A DNA stretch of 64,000 nt from Betaproteobacteria bacterium (GCA_016703785.1 JADJBM010000034.1:124001-188000), one strand, 5' to 3'; shown: positions 17,547-26,555, counted from the stretch's first letter. The notes: a model not told the origin generated them from the sequence alone. Numbers and translations are program-made.

Positions 17547-17557
17547 CGCACTTGCCT

Positions 17558-18514
17558 TCAATGCAAGCTGAGGAAGCGGGCCGCCGCCAGCCCGACGGCG
17601 AGCAGGATGCCGTGCAGCATGGCGGCGCCGATGGTGGCGCGGATGGCCGGCACCAGTTCAGCGGGCCGGTCGGCATGGGCCAGCAATTGCCTCGTAGCGG
17701 CGCTGGCCGGCAGGAGCGCGGCCAGCGCGATCAGTGCCGTCCAGGGCAAGGCACCCCGCATTGCCGCGATGATCAGCCAGCCATAGGCAACAGCCGAAAT
17801 GACGGGATAGCCCCAGCGCGCCCCCCGGGGACCGAGCCGCACGACCCAGTTGCGCTTGCCGGTGGCGGCATCGGCACGATAGTCGGGGAACTGGTTGATG
17901 AAGAGCACGTTGGCGACATGCAGCGCATAGGGCAGGCCGGCGATGAAGGGCGTGGAAGCGAAGGCGCCACGCTGGACGTAGTCGGCGCCGACGACGACGA
18001 TAAGCCAGCCACAGGCCACTGCGACTTCCCCCAGGCCGCGGCTCATGAATTTCAGCGGCGGCGCCGAGTAGGCCCAGCCGACGAATAGCCCGGCCAGCCC
18101 GATGAGAATCAGCCCGCTGGCCGAACTCCAGGCCAGCCACAGGCCGGCAGGAACCACCGAGGCGAGCAGGGCATAGCCGAAAATGCCGGCGGCACGCGGA
18201 CTGAGCACGCCGTTCTGGATGAAGCGGCTGCCGCCTGTAAAGGGAAACTGCCGCTCGGTGTTGGCGTCGTCGGTGCCGTTGAGGGCATCGTAGTAGTCGT
18301 TGAGGACGTTGATGCCCGCGTGGGCGACCAGCGCGAAGAACACCGTGAAAAAGGCCGCCAGCGGACGCAGCACCGCGCCGTCGAGGGCGGCGGTCGCCAG
18401 GCCGATCAGGCAGGCAGCGAAGGTGACGCTGAGGAAGGGCGGGCGCGTCGCCGCGAAATAGCGCAGGAAGGGATTGGGGAAGGCGGCGAGCGTCGGCTCC
18501 ATGGGGGGCGGCAT
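17558..18514 (-). CDS. UbiA-family polyprenyltransferase, MenA-like
   Basis: 318-residue membrane protein with about eight hydrophobic helices. The first prenyl-diphosphate site is NDYYDALNGTDD (residues 72-83); the second Asp-rich region is NQFPDYRADAATGKR. Both, with the conserved GKR after the second site, resemble 1,4-dihydroxy-2-naphthoate prenyltransferase (MenA), though other UbiA-family roles are possible. It sits in the nos run, 4 bases downstream of the TlpA-like gene. The initiating ATG could be 18514 or the second Met four codons later. It raises the possibility of a low-potential naphthoquinone feeding NosGH or NapGH; no other men/mqn gene is visible here. Confidence 0.75.
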   Translation of the reverse strand: MPPPMEPTLAAFPNPFLRYFAATRPPFLSVTFAACLIGLATAALDGAVLRPLAAFFTVFFALVAHAGINVLNDYYDALNGTDDANTERQFPFTGGSRFIQNGVLSPRAAGIFGYALLASVVPAGLWLAWSSASGLILIGLAGLFVGWAYSAPPLKFMSRGLGEVAVACGWLIVVVGADYVQRGAFASTPFIAGLPYALHVANVLFINQFPDYRADAATGKRNWVVRLGPRGARWGYPVISAVAYGWLIIAAMRGALPWTALIALAALLPASAATRQLLAHADRPAELVPAIRATIGAAMLHGILLAVGLAAARFLSLH

Positions 18515-18518
18515 GGAT

Positions 18519-19025
18519 TCAGTTCCTGCGTAGCAGCTGCTTGGCGGCGGCTTCGATCTCGGCCTTGTTCATGGCGCCCAGTTTACTGCCGATGACCTGG
18601 CCGTTGCGATCGATCACCAAGGTGAAGGGCACGACCGCCTTGGGATTGCCGCTGGCCTGCATCAGGGCGATGCCGCCCTCTTTGGCGAGGAGGCCGGTGT
18701 AGCGCATCTCGTAGGCCTTGGCGAAATCCTGTGTCGCTTCGACCTTATCGTCGAGGGCGATGCCGACGACGACAAGGCCGCGCTTGGCGTACTTGTCGTG
18801 TGCGGTAGTGAGTTCGGGGATTTCCTTGCGGCAGGGCCCGCACCAGCGTGCCCAGAAATTGACGATGAGCGGCTTGCCGCGCAACTGCTCGAAGGCGAAG
18901 GGCTTGTCCTCGTAGTCGTGCAGGGTTGCGGCGAAGAGCGGCGCTGCCGAAGACTGCGCGAACGCCGGCGCCCAGGCGGCCGGTGCCAGCAGAACCCAAA
19001 GCAGCGCAAACAGACGGGCTGTCAT
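18519..19025 (-). CDS. TlpA-like periplasmic thioredoxin
   Basis: 168 residues with a signal peptide (1-24) and a thioredoxin fold with WCGPC (C62, C65) and a later VVPFTLVIDRNGQ strand carrying the cis-Pro. TlpA/ResA-type proteins reduce disulfides in apocytochromes or in copper-delivery proteins. The ATG at 19025 is preceded 7 bases upstream by GGAGG, which forms one arm of repeat copy B, so translation start may be structured. It lies between nosY and the prenyltransferase gene, suggesting a role in Cu-site or cytochrome assembly. Confidence 0.85.
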   Translation of the reverse strand: MTARLFALLWVLLAPAAWAPAFAQSSAAPLFAATLHDYEDKPFAFEQLRGKPLIVNFWARWCGPCRKEIPELTTAHDKYAKRGLVVVGIALDDKVEATQDFAKAYEMRYTGLLAKEGGIALMQASGNPKAVVPFTLVIDRNGQVIGSKLGAMNKAEIEAAAKQLLRRN

Positions 19026-19026
19026 C

Positions 19027-19132
19027 TCATGCCTCCGCCGGGCCGCCCCAAGGAGGCATGAAGCCAACGACATGGAAGCCGCGTAGCGGCTGAACCGGCG
19101 TCACCCCTTTCCTCGGGAAAGGGGCTGGGGGA
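19027..19132 (-). repeat. Intergenic hairpin repeat (copy B) supplying the tlpA ribosome-binding site
   Basis: A repeat of about 105 bases also present at 35947-36056. On the plus strand it has TCATGCCTCC (19027-19036) pairing with GGAGGCATGA (19052-19061) around a 15-base loop, then a GCCGC/GCGGC palindrome and a CCCCTTTCC/GGAAAGGGG palindrome at 19104-19124. Read on the minus strand, the stem arm containing GGAGG ends one base before the ATG of the TlpA-like gene, so the repeat carries and probably masks its Shine-Dalgarno sequence. Confidence 0.8.
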
Positions 19133-19144
19133 TAGGCTGTCATC

Positions 19145-19972
19145 TCAGGGCAGGTCGCCGCGGCGGAAGAACAGGTAGCCCGCGCCGGCACAGAGCGCTC
19201 CGATGGCGGCGGGGTAGGCCAGTGCAAAAAGCTTGTAGCCGGCCACGCCGAAGGTGTCGAGGATGACGTACGCAGAGGGACCGAGCACGATGAGCTGCGG
19301 ATCGAACAGGGCCAGCGCCGCCGTGCGGAACACCTGCAGCGGGTTGGCGAGCGCGATGCCCACCACCACCTCGGGCCGTACCTGGCCCTGGATCATGACG
19401 CCGAGCAGGATCAGGTCGAGAAACAGCAACAGGGTCAGCCAGATCATGAAGGCCATGCCCTGGGCAACGTCGGTGCTGCGCGCCAGCGCGGAGACGAGCA
19501 TACCGATGCCGAGGAAGCACCAGCCCATGACGGCGAGCAGCGCCGTGTAATAAACGAACATGCCCCAGGGCACTTCGATGCCGCGCACCAGCGCCCACAG
19601 CACTGCGCCGCCCATCGCCGCGAACACCGGCAGGAAGATCACCAGATAGCGGCCGAGGATCTTGCCCCAGAACCAGGCGGCGAGGCCGACGGGCAGCGAC
19701 AGCAGGTACTCGAAGACGCCTGCTTCGCGGTCGCCCGCCACGGAGCGCACCGTGGTGATAAGGACGAAGATCGGCAGGATCGCCATGCAAAGCTGGATGT
19801 AGGTGACGAGCAGCCGCGACAGGCCAATGAACCCGAGCACGCGCGACTCGGTCAGGCCGAAGACGAAGAGCAGCGCCACGAGGCCGCCGAAGACCAGGCT
19901 GTAGATGGCGAACCAGCGCGCGCGCAGCGACTCGACGATGTCCAGCTTGGCGGTGAGCCAGAGATCCTTCAT
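19145..19972 (-). CDS. nosY: Nos ABC transporter permease NosY
   Basis: 275-residue membrane protein with about six helices, typical of the ABC-2-type NosY permease (VAGDREAGVFEYLLSLPVG is characteristic). NosD, NosF and NosY act together in building the CuZ [4Cu:2S] centre of NosZ, probably by moving a sulfur-containing compound. It follows nosL by 4 bases in the operon. Confidence 0.93.
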   Translation of the reverse strand: MKDLWLTAKLDIVESLRARWFAIYSLVFGGLVALLFVFGLTESRVLGFIGLSRLLVTYIQLCMAILPIFVLITTVRSVAGDREAGVFEYLLSLPVGLAAWFWGKILGRYLVIFLPVFAAMGGAVLWALVRGIEVPWGMFVYYTALLAVMGWCFLGIGMLVSALARSTDVAQGMAFMIWLTLLLFLDLILLGVMIQGQVRPEVVVGIALANPLQVFRTAALALFDPQLIVLGPSAYVILDTFGVAGYKLFALAYPAAIGALCAGAGYLFFRRGDLP

Positions 19973-19976
19973 TGGA

Positions 19977-20480
19977 TTATTTCCCTTTCGCCAGCACGTG
20001 CGCGCGCATGGCCTCGAAAGTCAGTCCCTTGAGGACGGCGCCCCCCAAGGGGGTTTCCTGCGGGGCATCGCGGACGGCGGCGAAGTTGTAGCCCATCGGC
20101 GAGGCCTTGCCGCCGATGAAGTGGGCTGTGCGCGGATCGAGCCAGCGTTCGCCCATACTGCTGGAGTCGGCCACCCACATGCGCGTCGCGGCGCTGGACA
20201 TCCAGGGATGGACGGCCGCCTTGTCGCGCTGCCAGATCACCAGGCAGCCGATGTCGTCGAACTTGAAGACGGTGTCCTTCTCGCCGCCACGCATTTGCGC
20301 AGCGAAGCGGGGGTCCGAGATCACCATGCTGCAGCGTACGCAGGTATCGCGATCCCATTTGATTTCGGCCATGCCCTCGGGCCAGTCGCCCTTTTTTCCG
20401 CAGGCGCTCAAGGCGGCCGCGAGCGGACCGAGAGCCAGTCCTGTTGCACCCAACCGGGCAAGAAAGCGGCGACGGTTCAT
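19977..20480 (-). CDS. nosL: Copper chaperone lipoprotein NosL
   Basis: 167 residues. The N-terminus NRRRFLARLGATGLALGPLAAALSAC ends in a lipobox, so C27 would be acylated. The conserved Cu(I)-binding stretch is C47-V-R-C50-S-M52. NosL delivers copper to NosZ on the periplasmic side. The start overlaps the nosF stop (4 bases). A CTGACTTT octamer (minus strand, 20017-20024) encodes part of GLTFEA and uses the ACT threonine codon, which looks uncommon in this high-GC coding context. Confidence 0.93.
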   Translation of the reverse strand: MNRRRFLARLGATGLALGPLAAALSACGKKGDWPEGMAEIKWDRDTCVRCSMVISDPRFAAQMRGGEKDTVFKFDDIGCLVIWQRDKAAVHPWMSSAATRMWVADSSSMGERWLDPRTAHFIGGKASPMGYNFAAVRDAPQETPLGGAVLKGLTFEAMRAHVLAKGK

Positions 20481-21346
20481 TGACCCGCCTTGCCGCTCTG
20501 CTCGCGCATGGAAATGTGGCTGACCACGGCGACGTAGCGCGACAGCATGCCGAGGAAACGCAGCCGGTCCGGTCCGGCGACTTCGCCTTCCCAGACCAGG
20601 CCGGTGCCCGTATCGCGGAAATTCCAGGCGCCCACCGCCTTGACGAAGGCGGGCTCGGCGCGGCGTGCTTCAATGCGGCAGTCGAGCAGGCCGGAGAGCG
20701 ACACGTCGTCGGCGACGCGATCGTCCAGCACGACGCGACCCATGTCCAGCTCGACGACGCGATTGACCAGCGTGGCCACCTCGTCAAGGCGGTGGCTGGA
20801 GATCAGCATGGTGGTGTCGTGCTGGCGCTCGGCGAGCAGTTCGAAAAAGATCTTGCGCGCTTCGGGGTCGAGGTTGGCGGCCGGTTCATCCATGACCAGT
20901 ACCTTCGCCTCGCGCCCTAGCGCGATGGCGATGAGCACCTTTTGCTTCTGCCCGCCGGACAGCTTGACGAAGGGGCGGGTGAGGATCGGCACCACGTCCA
21001 GTCCGAGGCGGCTCGACAAATCGCGGATGCGCTGCGGGTCGGTGCCGCACAGGGCGGCGGAGAATCCGATCAGCTGGCCCACCGGCATCTTCAGCGGCGG
21101 CGGCAGCTGCGGCACGAAGCCGATGTCGCCCAGCACGGCGGTGCGCTCAAGACGCGGCGATCGGCCGCCGATGTCGACGCGGCCGTCGTGCGTGTATTCG
21201 CCCAGGAGGCAGCGGATCAGGGTGGTCTTGCCGGCGCCGTTCGAGCCGATCAGGGCGACCCGTTCGCCGAGGCCGATCTCGAGACTGATGCCGTCGAGGA
21301 CGCGGGCACGCTTGAAGGATTTTGCGACGTTCTCGAATCGAATCAT
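20477..21346 (-). CDS. nosF: Nos ABC transporter ATPase NosF
   Basis: 289-residue ABC ATPase with Walker A GSNGAGKTT (about 34-42), signature LSGGQKQK and Walker B VLVMDEPAANLD. It energises NosY for assembly of the NosZ copper centre. The C-terminal 80 residues after the ATPase core match the usual NosF length. It overlaps nosL by 4 bases and is separated from nosH by 30 bases. Confidence 0.93.
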   Translation of the reverse strand: MIRFENVAKSFKRARVLDGISLEIGLGERVALIGSNGAGKTTLIRCLLGEYTHDGRVDIGGRSPRLERTAVLGDIGFVPQLPPPLKMPVGQLIGFSAALCGTDPQRIRDLSSRLGLDVVPILTRPFVKLSGGQKQKVLIAIALGREAKVLVMDEPAANLDPEARKIFFELLAERQHDTTMLISSHRLDEVATLVNRVVELDMGRVVLDDRVADDVSLSGLLDCRIEARRAEPAFVKAVGAWNFRDTGTGLVWEGEVAGPDRLRFLGMLSRYVAVVSHISMREQSGKAGQ

Positions 21347-21376
21347 GAAGGACGGATTATACGGGCGGCACCCGGC

Positions 21377-22360
21377 TTACAGCAGCTTGGAGAGCCCTTT
21401 TACCTCGTAGGTCAGCGAACTGGTCGGGCAGACATCCACGCACAGGCCGCAGCGCGTGCAGTCCGGTCCGATCGGCACTTCCGTATGCACGGCGCGCCCC
21501 TTGATGACGGTGTCTAGGACATGCGGCACCAGGCACACCTTGCGGCAATTGCCTTCATGGAAACAGCCGTCCAGCGTGTACTTGATGCGCAGCGGCGAGA
21601 AGATGCCGACCACGCCGTAGGTCAGGCCGATCGGGCAGGCATAGCGGCACCAGGCGCGGCGCGAGAAGAAGACCTCGAACACCAGCAGGGCCAGCACCCA
21701 CAGCATGGCCAGGCCCGGGCCGTAGATCAGCGCGCGCGAGACGATGCCGGTGGGCGAGATGGCCTCGTACACCGTGTAGCCGGTGGCAAAGGCGAGCAGG
21801 GCGAAGACGACCCAGAAGACGGTGCGCAGGCGCCGGTCGACCGGCTGGTCAATCACCAGCTTTTCCCGGACCAGCCAGAGGTGGATCTTCTCCGCCCACT
21901 CGGCGAGCAGGTGGTAGGGGCAGACCCAGGAGCAGAATGTCCGTCCGCCGAAGAGGATCCACAGCACGAGCACGGTGCCGGTGCCGATCAGCAGGTTGGT
22001 GATGATGTTCCGGTGCGCCAGCATCACCTGCATTGCCGAGTTGAGGTCGATCAGGTGGAAGCCAATGAAGCGCGAGGCGGTCAGCGCGCCTTCCAGGATC
22101 TGGATGTCATAGTGGAAGGAGACGACGAAGAACAGGTTGACCAGGGCCAGGGTGATCCAGCGCCGGTTGCGCCACTTGTGCGAGGTGCTCATGTGGGCCT
22201 CTGCATGCGCCGCCGCAGCCTGCAGTTTCTCCTTGTTGGTGGTGCGCTTGACGATGTGGATCTGCTGCGCTTCCTCGCTGACCGCCTCGGGCTTTTTGGG
22301 CTCGCGGCCGAACATCACCAGGATCTGCTCGAGGAAGCGCTTTCTGAGGATTGCGTTCAT
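21377..22360 (-). CDS. nosH: NapH-like Fe-S membrane protein NosH
   Basis: 327 residues. A soluble N-terminal segment is followed by about five hydrophobic helices with CSWVCPYH and CRYACPIG motifs, and C-terminal Fe-S cysteines (CFHEGNCRKVCLVP and CTRCGLCVDVCPTS). This is the NapH-type partner found in clade II (atypical) nos clusters such as those of Wolinella and Dechloromonas, where NosG/NosH are proposed to pass quinol electrons toward NosZ in place of NosR. The ATG at 22360 overlaps the nosG stop by 4 bases. Confidence 0.88.
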   Translation of the reverse strand: MNAILRKRFLEQILVMFGREPKKPEAVSEEAQQIHIVKRTTNKEKLQAAAAHAEAHMSTSHKWRNRRWITLALVNLFFVVSFHYDIQILEGALTASRFIGFHLIDLNSAMQVMLAHRNIITNLLIGTGTVLVLWILFGGRTFCSWVCPYHLLAEWAEKIHLWLVREKLVIDQPVDRRLRTVFWVVFALLAFATGYTVYEAISPTGIVSRALIYGPGLAMLWVLALLVFEVFFSRRAWCRYACPIGLTYGVVGIFSPLRIKYTLDGCFHEGNCRKVCLVPHVLDTVIKGRAVHTEVPIGPDCTRCGLCVDVCPTSSLTYEVKGLSKLL

Positions 22361-23235
22361 GTTCTCCACACCTCCCTGGGCATAATTTCGATGCTGCCCG
22401 GCTCGGTCGGGCAGATCATCTCGCACACCCCGCAGCCGACGCAAGGCTCATGTACCACAGGTGACTTGCGCTGCGTGCCGTCCGGCGCGTACACCGTCTC
22501 AATGGAGATGGCGCCCTTGATCGGGCACTCGCGTACGCACAAGTCGCACTCTTCCACCTCGTAGCGGTATTCGGCGATCGGGATCGGCTTCCAGCGGTTG
22601 ATGCGCATGTAGCGCATCTTGCCGCGGAAGGTGTGGCCGCGCGCCGGGCCCTTGAAGCCCTTGCCCTTGATGGCGAGGCACATCTCGGGCCGGGTGAGGC
22701 GCGCCACGCCCATGCGCTCGCTGAAGTTGAGCGTTGGCTCGGGGTCGTCTTCCTTGGCGATCAGGATCGGCCTGGCGGCGAGCTGCGCGCCGGGCCGCGT
22801 CTCGAGGAAGGCGGGCTTGTTGTAGGTGAGCGAACCGGTCGGGCAGGCCAGGACGCACTGCACGGCGTCGCAGGAGAAGTCGCAGGCCTGGTCGCGCGCG
22901 TCGATGTAGGGTGCGCCGACGCCGACGCCGTCGACGAGGTCGGCCAGGCGGATGGCCTGCACCGGGCAGACCTGCACGCACTGGCCGCACTTGATGCAGG
23001 AGGCGAGGAAATGCTTTTCGTCCAGCGCCCCAGGCGGGCGCAGGCGCGGCTTGCGCGCATAGACCAGGGGCAGGAAGCCCGAGAGGCCCGCGCCGAGCAC
23101 GCCGCCGGTCAGCAGCACGGTGCGCAGGAACTTGCGCCGCAGGGCCTGCCGCTTCGACCGGGAGAGCGGCGGCGGCTTCACCTTGCCGGTTGGCTTGGCC
23201 GGCTGTTCGTCCTCGGGGCTGTCATCCTCGCTCAT
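22357..23235 (-). CDS. nosG: NapG-like ferredoxin NosG
   Basis: 292 residues. The N-terminus has a long Pro/Lys-rich leader, then RRKFLRTVLLTGGVLGAGLSGF, a Tat-like anchor. The Fe-S cysteine groups include CIKCGQCVQVCPVQ, CDAVQCVLACPTG, CDLCVRECPIKG and CVGCGVCEMICPTEP. It is the periplasmic partner of NosH in clade II nos systems. It overlaps nosD by 14 bases. Confidence 0.88.
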   Translation of the reverse strand: MSEDDSPEDEQPAKPTGKVKPPPLSRSKRQALRRKFLRTVLLTGGVLGAGLSGFLPLVYARKPRLRPPGALDEKHFLASCIKCGQCVQVCPVQAIRLADLVDGVGVGAPYIDARDQACDFSCDAVQCVLACPTGSLTYNKPAFLETRPGAQLAARPILIAKEDDPEPTLNFSERMGVARLTRPEMCLAIKGKGFKGPARGHTFRGKMRYMRINRWKPIPIAEYRYEVEECDLCVRECPIKGAISIETVYAPDGTQRKSPVVHEPCVGCGVCEMICPTEPGSIEIMPREVWRT

Positions 23236-24559
23236 GGCTTTGTTTCCTTGGTTTCTTGAAGCGCGGCGAGTCGTCGCGCAGCATCAGGTCGGGAGAAGAG
23301 AAGGGCGCCAGGCGCTCGAGAAAATCCAGCGCCTCCATTGCCGGAGAGGTCTTGAAGAAGCGCGCCGGCGGTATTTCAATCCAGATGCGGTCGGCGAAAG
23401 CAAACAACTCATAAGGCGTGTCGCCGACATTGTCGCCGTCGCGGTCGAAGCCCTGGTAATCGTCCCAGTAATTGCCGCGCCATTCGTTCAGGTTCGAAGC
23501 GCCGCGGCCCGCCTGCATCACGTGCGTGAGGTTGCCCTCGAAGACGTTGCCGGCGGCGATGTTACCGCCCAGTTCGCTGGTGAACATGATGCCGATGCCG
23601 TTGTAGGCAATGCGATTGTTCCTGAAGTGGATCTTCGAGTCCGGCTCGAAGGGCGACAGGTCGGAGCCAATGCCCACTGCGCAGTAGATGATCTCGTTGC
23701 CCTCGATGACCGAGCTGGAGGCCTCCTTGAAGCCGATGCCCATGCCGGTGGCGCCGGTGGCGTGCGAAATGACGTTATTGCGCACATTCACCCTCTCCGT
23801 GTACATCAGGTACACGCCGACGGCGTTATCGTAGAAGCGGTTGCCGGCCACCTCGTTGTCGTTGGCGAACATGAAATGGATGGAGTAGCGGCTGCGGCGG
23901 CCGAGGTTGTTGCTGAAGACATTGCCGTTGGAGTACCACACCACCATGTCGCGCGAGTCGATCACTTCGTTGTCCTCGATGCGGTTGTTCATGCTGTACC
24001 ACAGGCGCAGTCCGTCGCCGCGCAGGCCCAGGCTGAGCGGCTTTGAACTGATTTTATTGCCGCGAATAAGATTTTCGTTGGCCTGCTTCAGGTCGATGCC
24101 GAACAGGCAATCGCTGATGACGAGGGCTTCGATGGTGTTGTAGTCGCCGCGAACGTTGAGGCAGGCGTCGTCGGAGTCGTGTGAGGCGCCGGAATTTTTC
24201 AGGTGCAGGCCGCGCAGCGTCGAACTGTTGGCTTCCAGCACGAAGACCGTGCCCTTGCCGCCGCCGTCGACGACGACCTTGCCGCCGCCGTCGATGACGA
24301 GCGGCTTGTTGACCAGGACCGGACCGGAATAGGTGCCGGGCGGCAATTTCAGGGTCGACCCGGCTGGCGCCTGGTCGACCAGGGTCTGCAGCCAGGGCAG
24401 ATGCGGCACGTTGGGTGCCGTGGGCATCGGCGCGGGTTCCGTCGACGAACCCCAGCCTGCGGAGGCCGGAGCGCCCATGCCGGGCGGCGGTTTTGAAGTG
24501 GCGGCGGCGACCGCCAGCCCGCCGGCCGTCAGTGCCAGGAGGGCGAGCGTGCGTAACAT
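23222..24559 (-). CDS. nosD: Periplasmic copper-centre assembly protein NosD
   Basis: 445 residues with a signal peptide and a run of parallel right-handed beta-helix repeats (CASH/PbH1 type; many NxIxxN turns such as NRIEDNEVIDS and NNLGRRSRYSIHFMFANDNEV). NosD is required for assembling the CuZ centre of NosZ with NosF and NosY. It starts 4 bases after nosB. Confidence 0.93.
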   Translation of the reverse strand: MLRTLALLALTAGGLAVAAATSKPPPGMGAPASAGWGSSTEPAPMPTAPNVPHLPWLQTLVDQAPAGSTLKLPPGTYSGPVLVNKPLVIDGGGKVVVDGGGKGTVFVLEANSSTLRGLHLKNSGASHDSDDACLNVRGDYNTIEALVISDCLFGIDLKQANENLIRGNKISSKPLSLGLRGDGLRLWYSMNNRIEDNEVIDSRDMVVWYSNGNVFSNNLGRRSRYSIHFMFANDNEVAGNRFYDNAVGVYLMYTERVNVRNNVISHATGATGMGIGFKEASSSVIEGNEIIYCAVGIGSDLSPFEPDSKIHFRNNRIAYNGIGIMFTSELGGNIAAGNVFEGNLTHVMQAGRGASNLNEWRGNYWDDYQGFDRDGDNVGDTPYELFAFADRIWIEIPPARFFKTSPAMEALDFLERLAPFSSPDLMLRDDSPRFKKPRKQSHERG

Positions 24560-24563
24560 CGAA

Positions 24564-25547
24564 TTATTCCGCGCCGCCTTCGCGCATCTGCTTGCGGCGG
24601 ATGAGAAGGGCCAGCATCAATGCGGCGAACACCAGCAGCAAGAGGGCATAACCCCAATGGGGGTAGGAATATGTGGAGAACTGCGCCACCTTGCCTTCAC
24701 CGAATACGGTGGGCATGAAGGGCTTCACCGTGAAGGCGCCCCACGGATGCAGGTTGTGGCCGAAGAACCACAGCCAGCCGGCGTAGGTGATGACGAAGTA
24801 GAGCGGAAGCAGCGCCGGCACCAGGGCCAGTAACAGGGAGAAATTGCGCAGCTTCGCCACGCCGGCGATGACGATGCCCATGACGACGATCAGGCCGGCG
24901 ATGACGATGTGCGTGATGTTGCGCACGTTGTCGCCCCAGAGCTTGATCCGCTCCGGCTCCTTGAAAAAGGTGCCGGATTCCTGCATGTAGGCCTGCACAT
25001 GGCTTTCCAGGTGGCCGAGCACGTACTGGTCGACCAGCATCCAGGCGGCAGTGGCGGCAAAGCCCGCACCCAGCACGAACAGGCGCAGCTTCTTCTGCGC
25101 CACGGCGAAGGCCAGCATCATCGAGGTGAAGAAGGCGAAGAAGAATTTCGCCAGCGGCTTCTCCACCGGCGCGCCGGTGGCGATGGGAAACATGCCGACG
25201 TAGTGGTTGATGGTGTTCATTTCGTGGACACAGTCGAGGCCTTCTGCGCCCTTGTCGATATTCTTGCTTTTGTCCGTGATCGGATTGTAGCGCTCGTCCT
25301 CATGCGAGAGATCCCTCTGGATGATCTCCCCTGCCATGCGCGTGCCGACGCCGGCCACCTTGCAGCCGTTGTAGACGCCATCGAAATGGAAGTGGATGCG
25401 GATGCCGTCCGGGAAGGCGTCCTCCGGATAGTTCGGGGCGGTGAGCGAGACCCACCAGATCGGCGCGAAGTAGGCGGCGACCATCGCCACCAGGGCGATG
25501 CCGGTCAGCGCGGCAACGATGAAATTCGGATTTTTCTGGACGGGCAT
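24564..25547 (-). CDS. nosB: NosB-like multi-helix membrane protein of clade II nos clusters
   Basis: 327 residues with about six hydrophobic helices (near residues 10-30, 130-150, 157-177, 217-237, 240-262 and 300-320) and a large periplasmic loop after the first helix (IRIHFHFDGVYNGCKVAGVGTRMAGE). Proteins of this type occur next to clade II nosZ and are called NosB; the role is unknown but expression with nosZ is typical. The name rests on context and topology rather than a motif of known function. Confidence 0.78.
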   Translation of the reverse strand: MPVQKNPNFIVAALTGIALVAMVAAYFAPIWWVSLTAPNYPEDAFPDGIRIHFHFDGVYNGCKVAGVGTRMAGEIIQRDLSHEDERYNPITDKSKNIDKGAEGLDCVHEMNTINHYVGMFPIATGAPVEKPLAKFFFAFFTSMMLAFAVAQKKLRLFVLGAGFAATAAWMLVDQYVLGHLESHVQAYMQESGTFFKEPERIKLWGDNVRNITHIVIAGLIVVMGIVIAGVAKLRNFSLLLALVPALLPLYFVITYAGWLWFFGHNLHPWGAFTVKPFMPTVFGEGKVAQFSTYSYPHWGYALLLLVFAALMLALLIRRKQMREGGAE

Positions 25548-25667
25548 GTCGGTTCTCTGTCAGATGGTCTGCCGCTTGTCGGGGGCGGCACCGCCAACCG
25601 CCGGCGATGCAGGCGGATTCATCCCCGGTTTGCCTCCCCCGGCGGTGACGCGGTTTTTATAGTGAAC

Positions 25668-25693
25668 TGCCGCCCGATCGAGCGGGCGGCAGG
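25668..25693 (-). other. Hairpin between the di-heme cytochrome gene and nosB
   Basis: GCCGCCCG pairs with CGGGCGGC around ATCGAG just after the cytochrome stop. There is no T-tract on the minus strand after the stem. It is the only spacer of more than about 30 bases between the di-heme cytochrome gene and nosL, and may protect the cytochrome message or reduce downstream expression. Confidence 0.45.
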
Positions 25694-25703
25694 GAATACG
25701 AAG

Positions 25704-26432
25704 TTACTTCTTCTTGCCGGCCTTCGGCTTGCACATGCTGCCGGGCATGCTCAGGCTCGACTGGTAGGCGGAGATCGCCACGAGCTGGTCGTTGGTGTAG
25801 GGTTTGATGACCTTCACCATGTCCGGGTTGGCGTTGCGGCGGTGGCCGTCGCGGATCTCCGTCATCTGGCGCAACAGGTACTTGTAGTGCTGGCCGGCGA
25901 TGACCGGATAGAACTTGTCCTTCTTGCCCTCGCCGTTGGCGCCGTGGCATTCCTTGCACTGCTTCTCGTACAGATCCTTGCCCTTGGCTATTTGCGCGGC
26001 GGCATCGGCGCCTTCGTACTTGCCATGGTCCGTCGGGATGCACAGGCTCTGGATGTAGGCCGAGGTGTCGGCGAGATCCTGCGGATCGGTCATTTCCTTG
26101 GCGAAGGGATACATGGTGGGGTTGTCGCGCAGGCCCATGCGGATGTCGGCCATCTGCTTGATCAGCACCGTGGTGTGCTGGCCGGCGAGCTGCGGGAAGG
26201 TGCCGTCGGGACGGCCCGCGCCGCTGGGCAGGTGGCAGGCGCCGCAGATCTCGTAGGTATCGCGGCCGCGCTTGACATCGCCTTTCTTGCTCAGCGCCTC
26301 TTTCAATTCACCTTCCATCTTCGCCCATTGGTAATCCTTGGACTCGATGCCGGCGGCTTTCGGCGCGGGCGGTCCTGCCAACACGAAGGCAGAGGAAAGG
26401 GCGAGTGTCAGGGCTAATGCAATTTTTTTCAT
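25704..26432 (-). CDS. Di-heme cytochrome c (c4-like), nos-associated
   Basis: 242 residues with a signal peptide (about 1-19) and two cytochrome c domains: CGACH (C63, C66, H67) and CKECH (C159, C162, H163), each followed by the PQLAGQH/PVIAGQH segment typical of cytochrome c4 domains. It probably carries electrons from NosGH or other donors to NosZ. It is the first gene of the unit that continues into nosBDGHFLY and has its own FNR-type promoter 71 bases upstream. Clade II clusters usually have monoheme NosC1 and NosC2; a two-domain protein here is a variant. Confidence 0.85.
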   Translation of the reverse strand: MKKIALALTLALSSAFVLAGPPAPKAAGIESKDYQWAKMEGELKEALSKKGDVKRGRDTYEICGACHLPSGAGRPDGTFPQLAGQHTTVLIKQMADIRMGLRDNPTMYPFAKEMTDPQDLADTSAYIQSLCIPTDHGKYEGADAAAQIAKGKDLYEKQCKECHGANGEGKKDKFYPVIAGQHYKYLLRQMTEIRDGHRRNANPDMVKVIKPYTNDQLVAISAYQSSLSMPGSMCKPKAGKKK

Positions 26433-26468
26433 ATGAGTCTCCCGCTACAGAATATTAGGAATACCTTA

Positions 26469-26510
26469 ATTATCCGAGAATAAGCTCCGAGGCACATTGA
26501 CTTGTGTCAA
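26469..26510 (-). promoter_or_regulatory. FNR/DNR-type box and -10 for the cytochrome-nosBDGHFLY unit
   Basis: TTGACTTGTGTCAA (26497-26510) has perfectly palindromic half-sites. On the minus strand GATAAT (26474-26469) begins 29.5 bases from the box centre, exact class II spacing. The predicted transcription start is near 26462, with a leader of about 30 bases. Confidence 0.8.
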
Positions 26511-26518
26511 AGGGTAAA

Positions 26519-26543
26519 CAAGGGCCGCTGCGCGCGGCCCTTG
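26519..26543 (-). terminator. Terminator after the monoheme cytochrome gene
   Basis: CAAGGGCCGC (26519-26528) pairs with GCGGCCCTTG (26534-26543). On the minus strand the stem ends in TTGTTT, a short U-rich stretch, and lies 13 bases after the cytochrome stop. It separates that gene from the next promoter. Confidence 0.65.
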
Positions 26544-26555
26544 CAAGCGGCTGAT

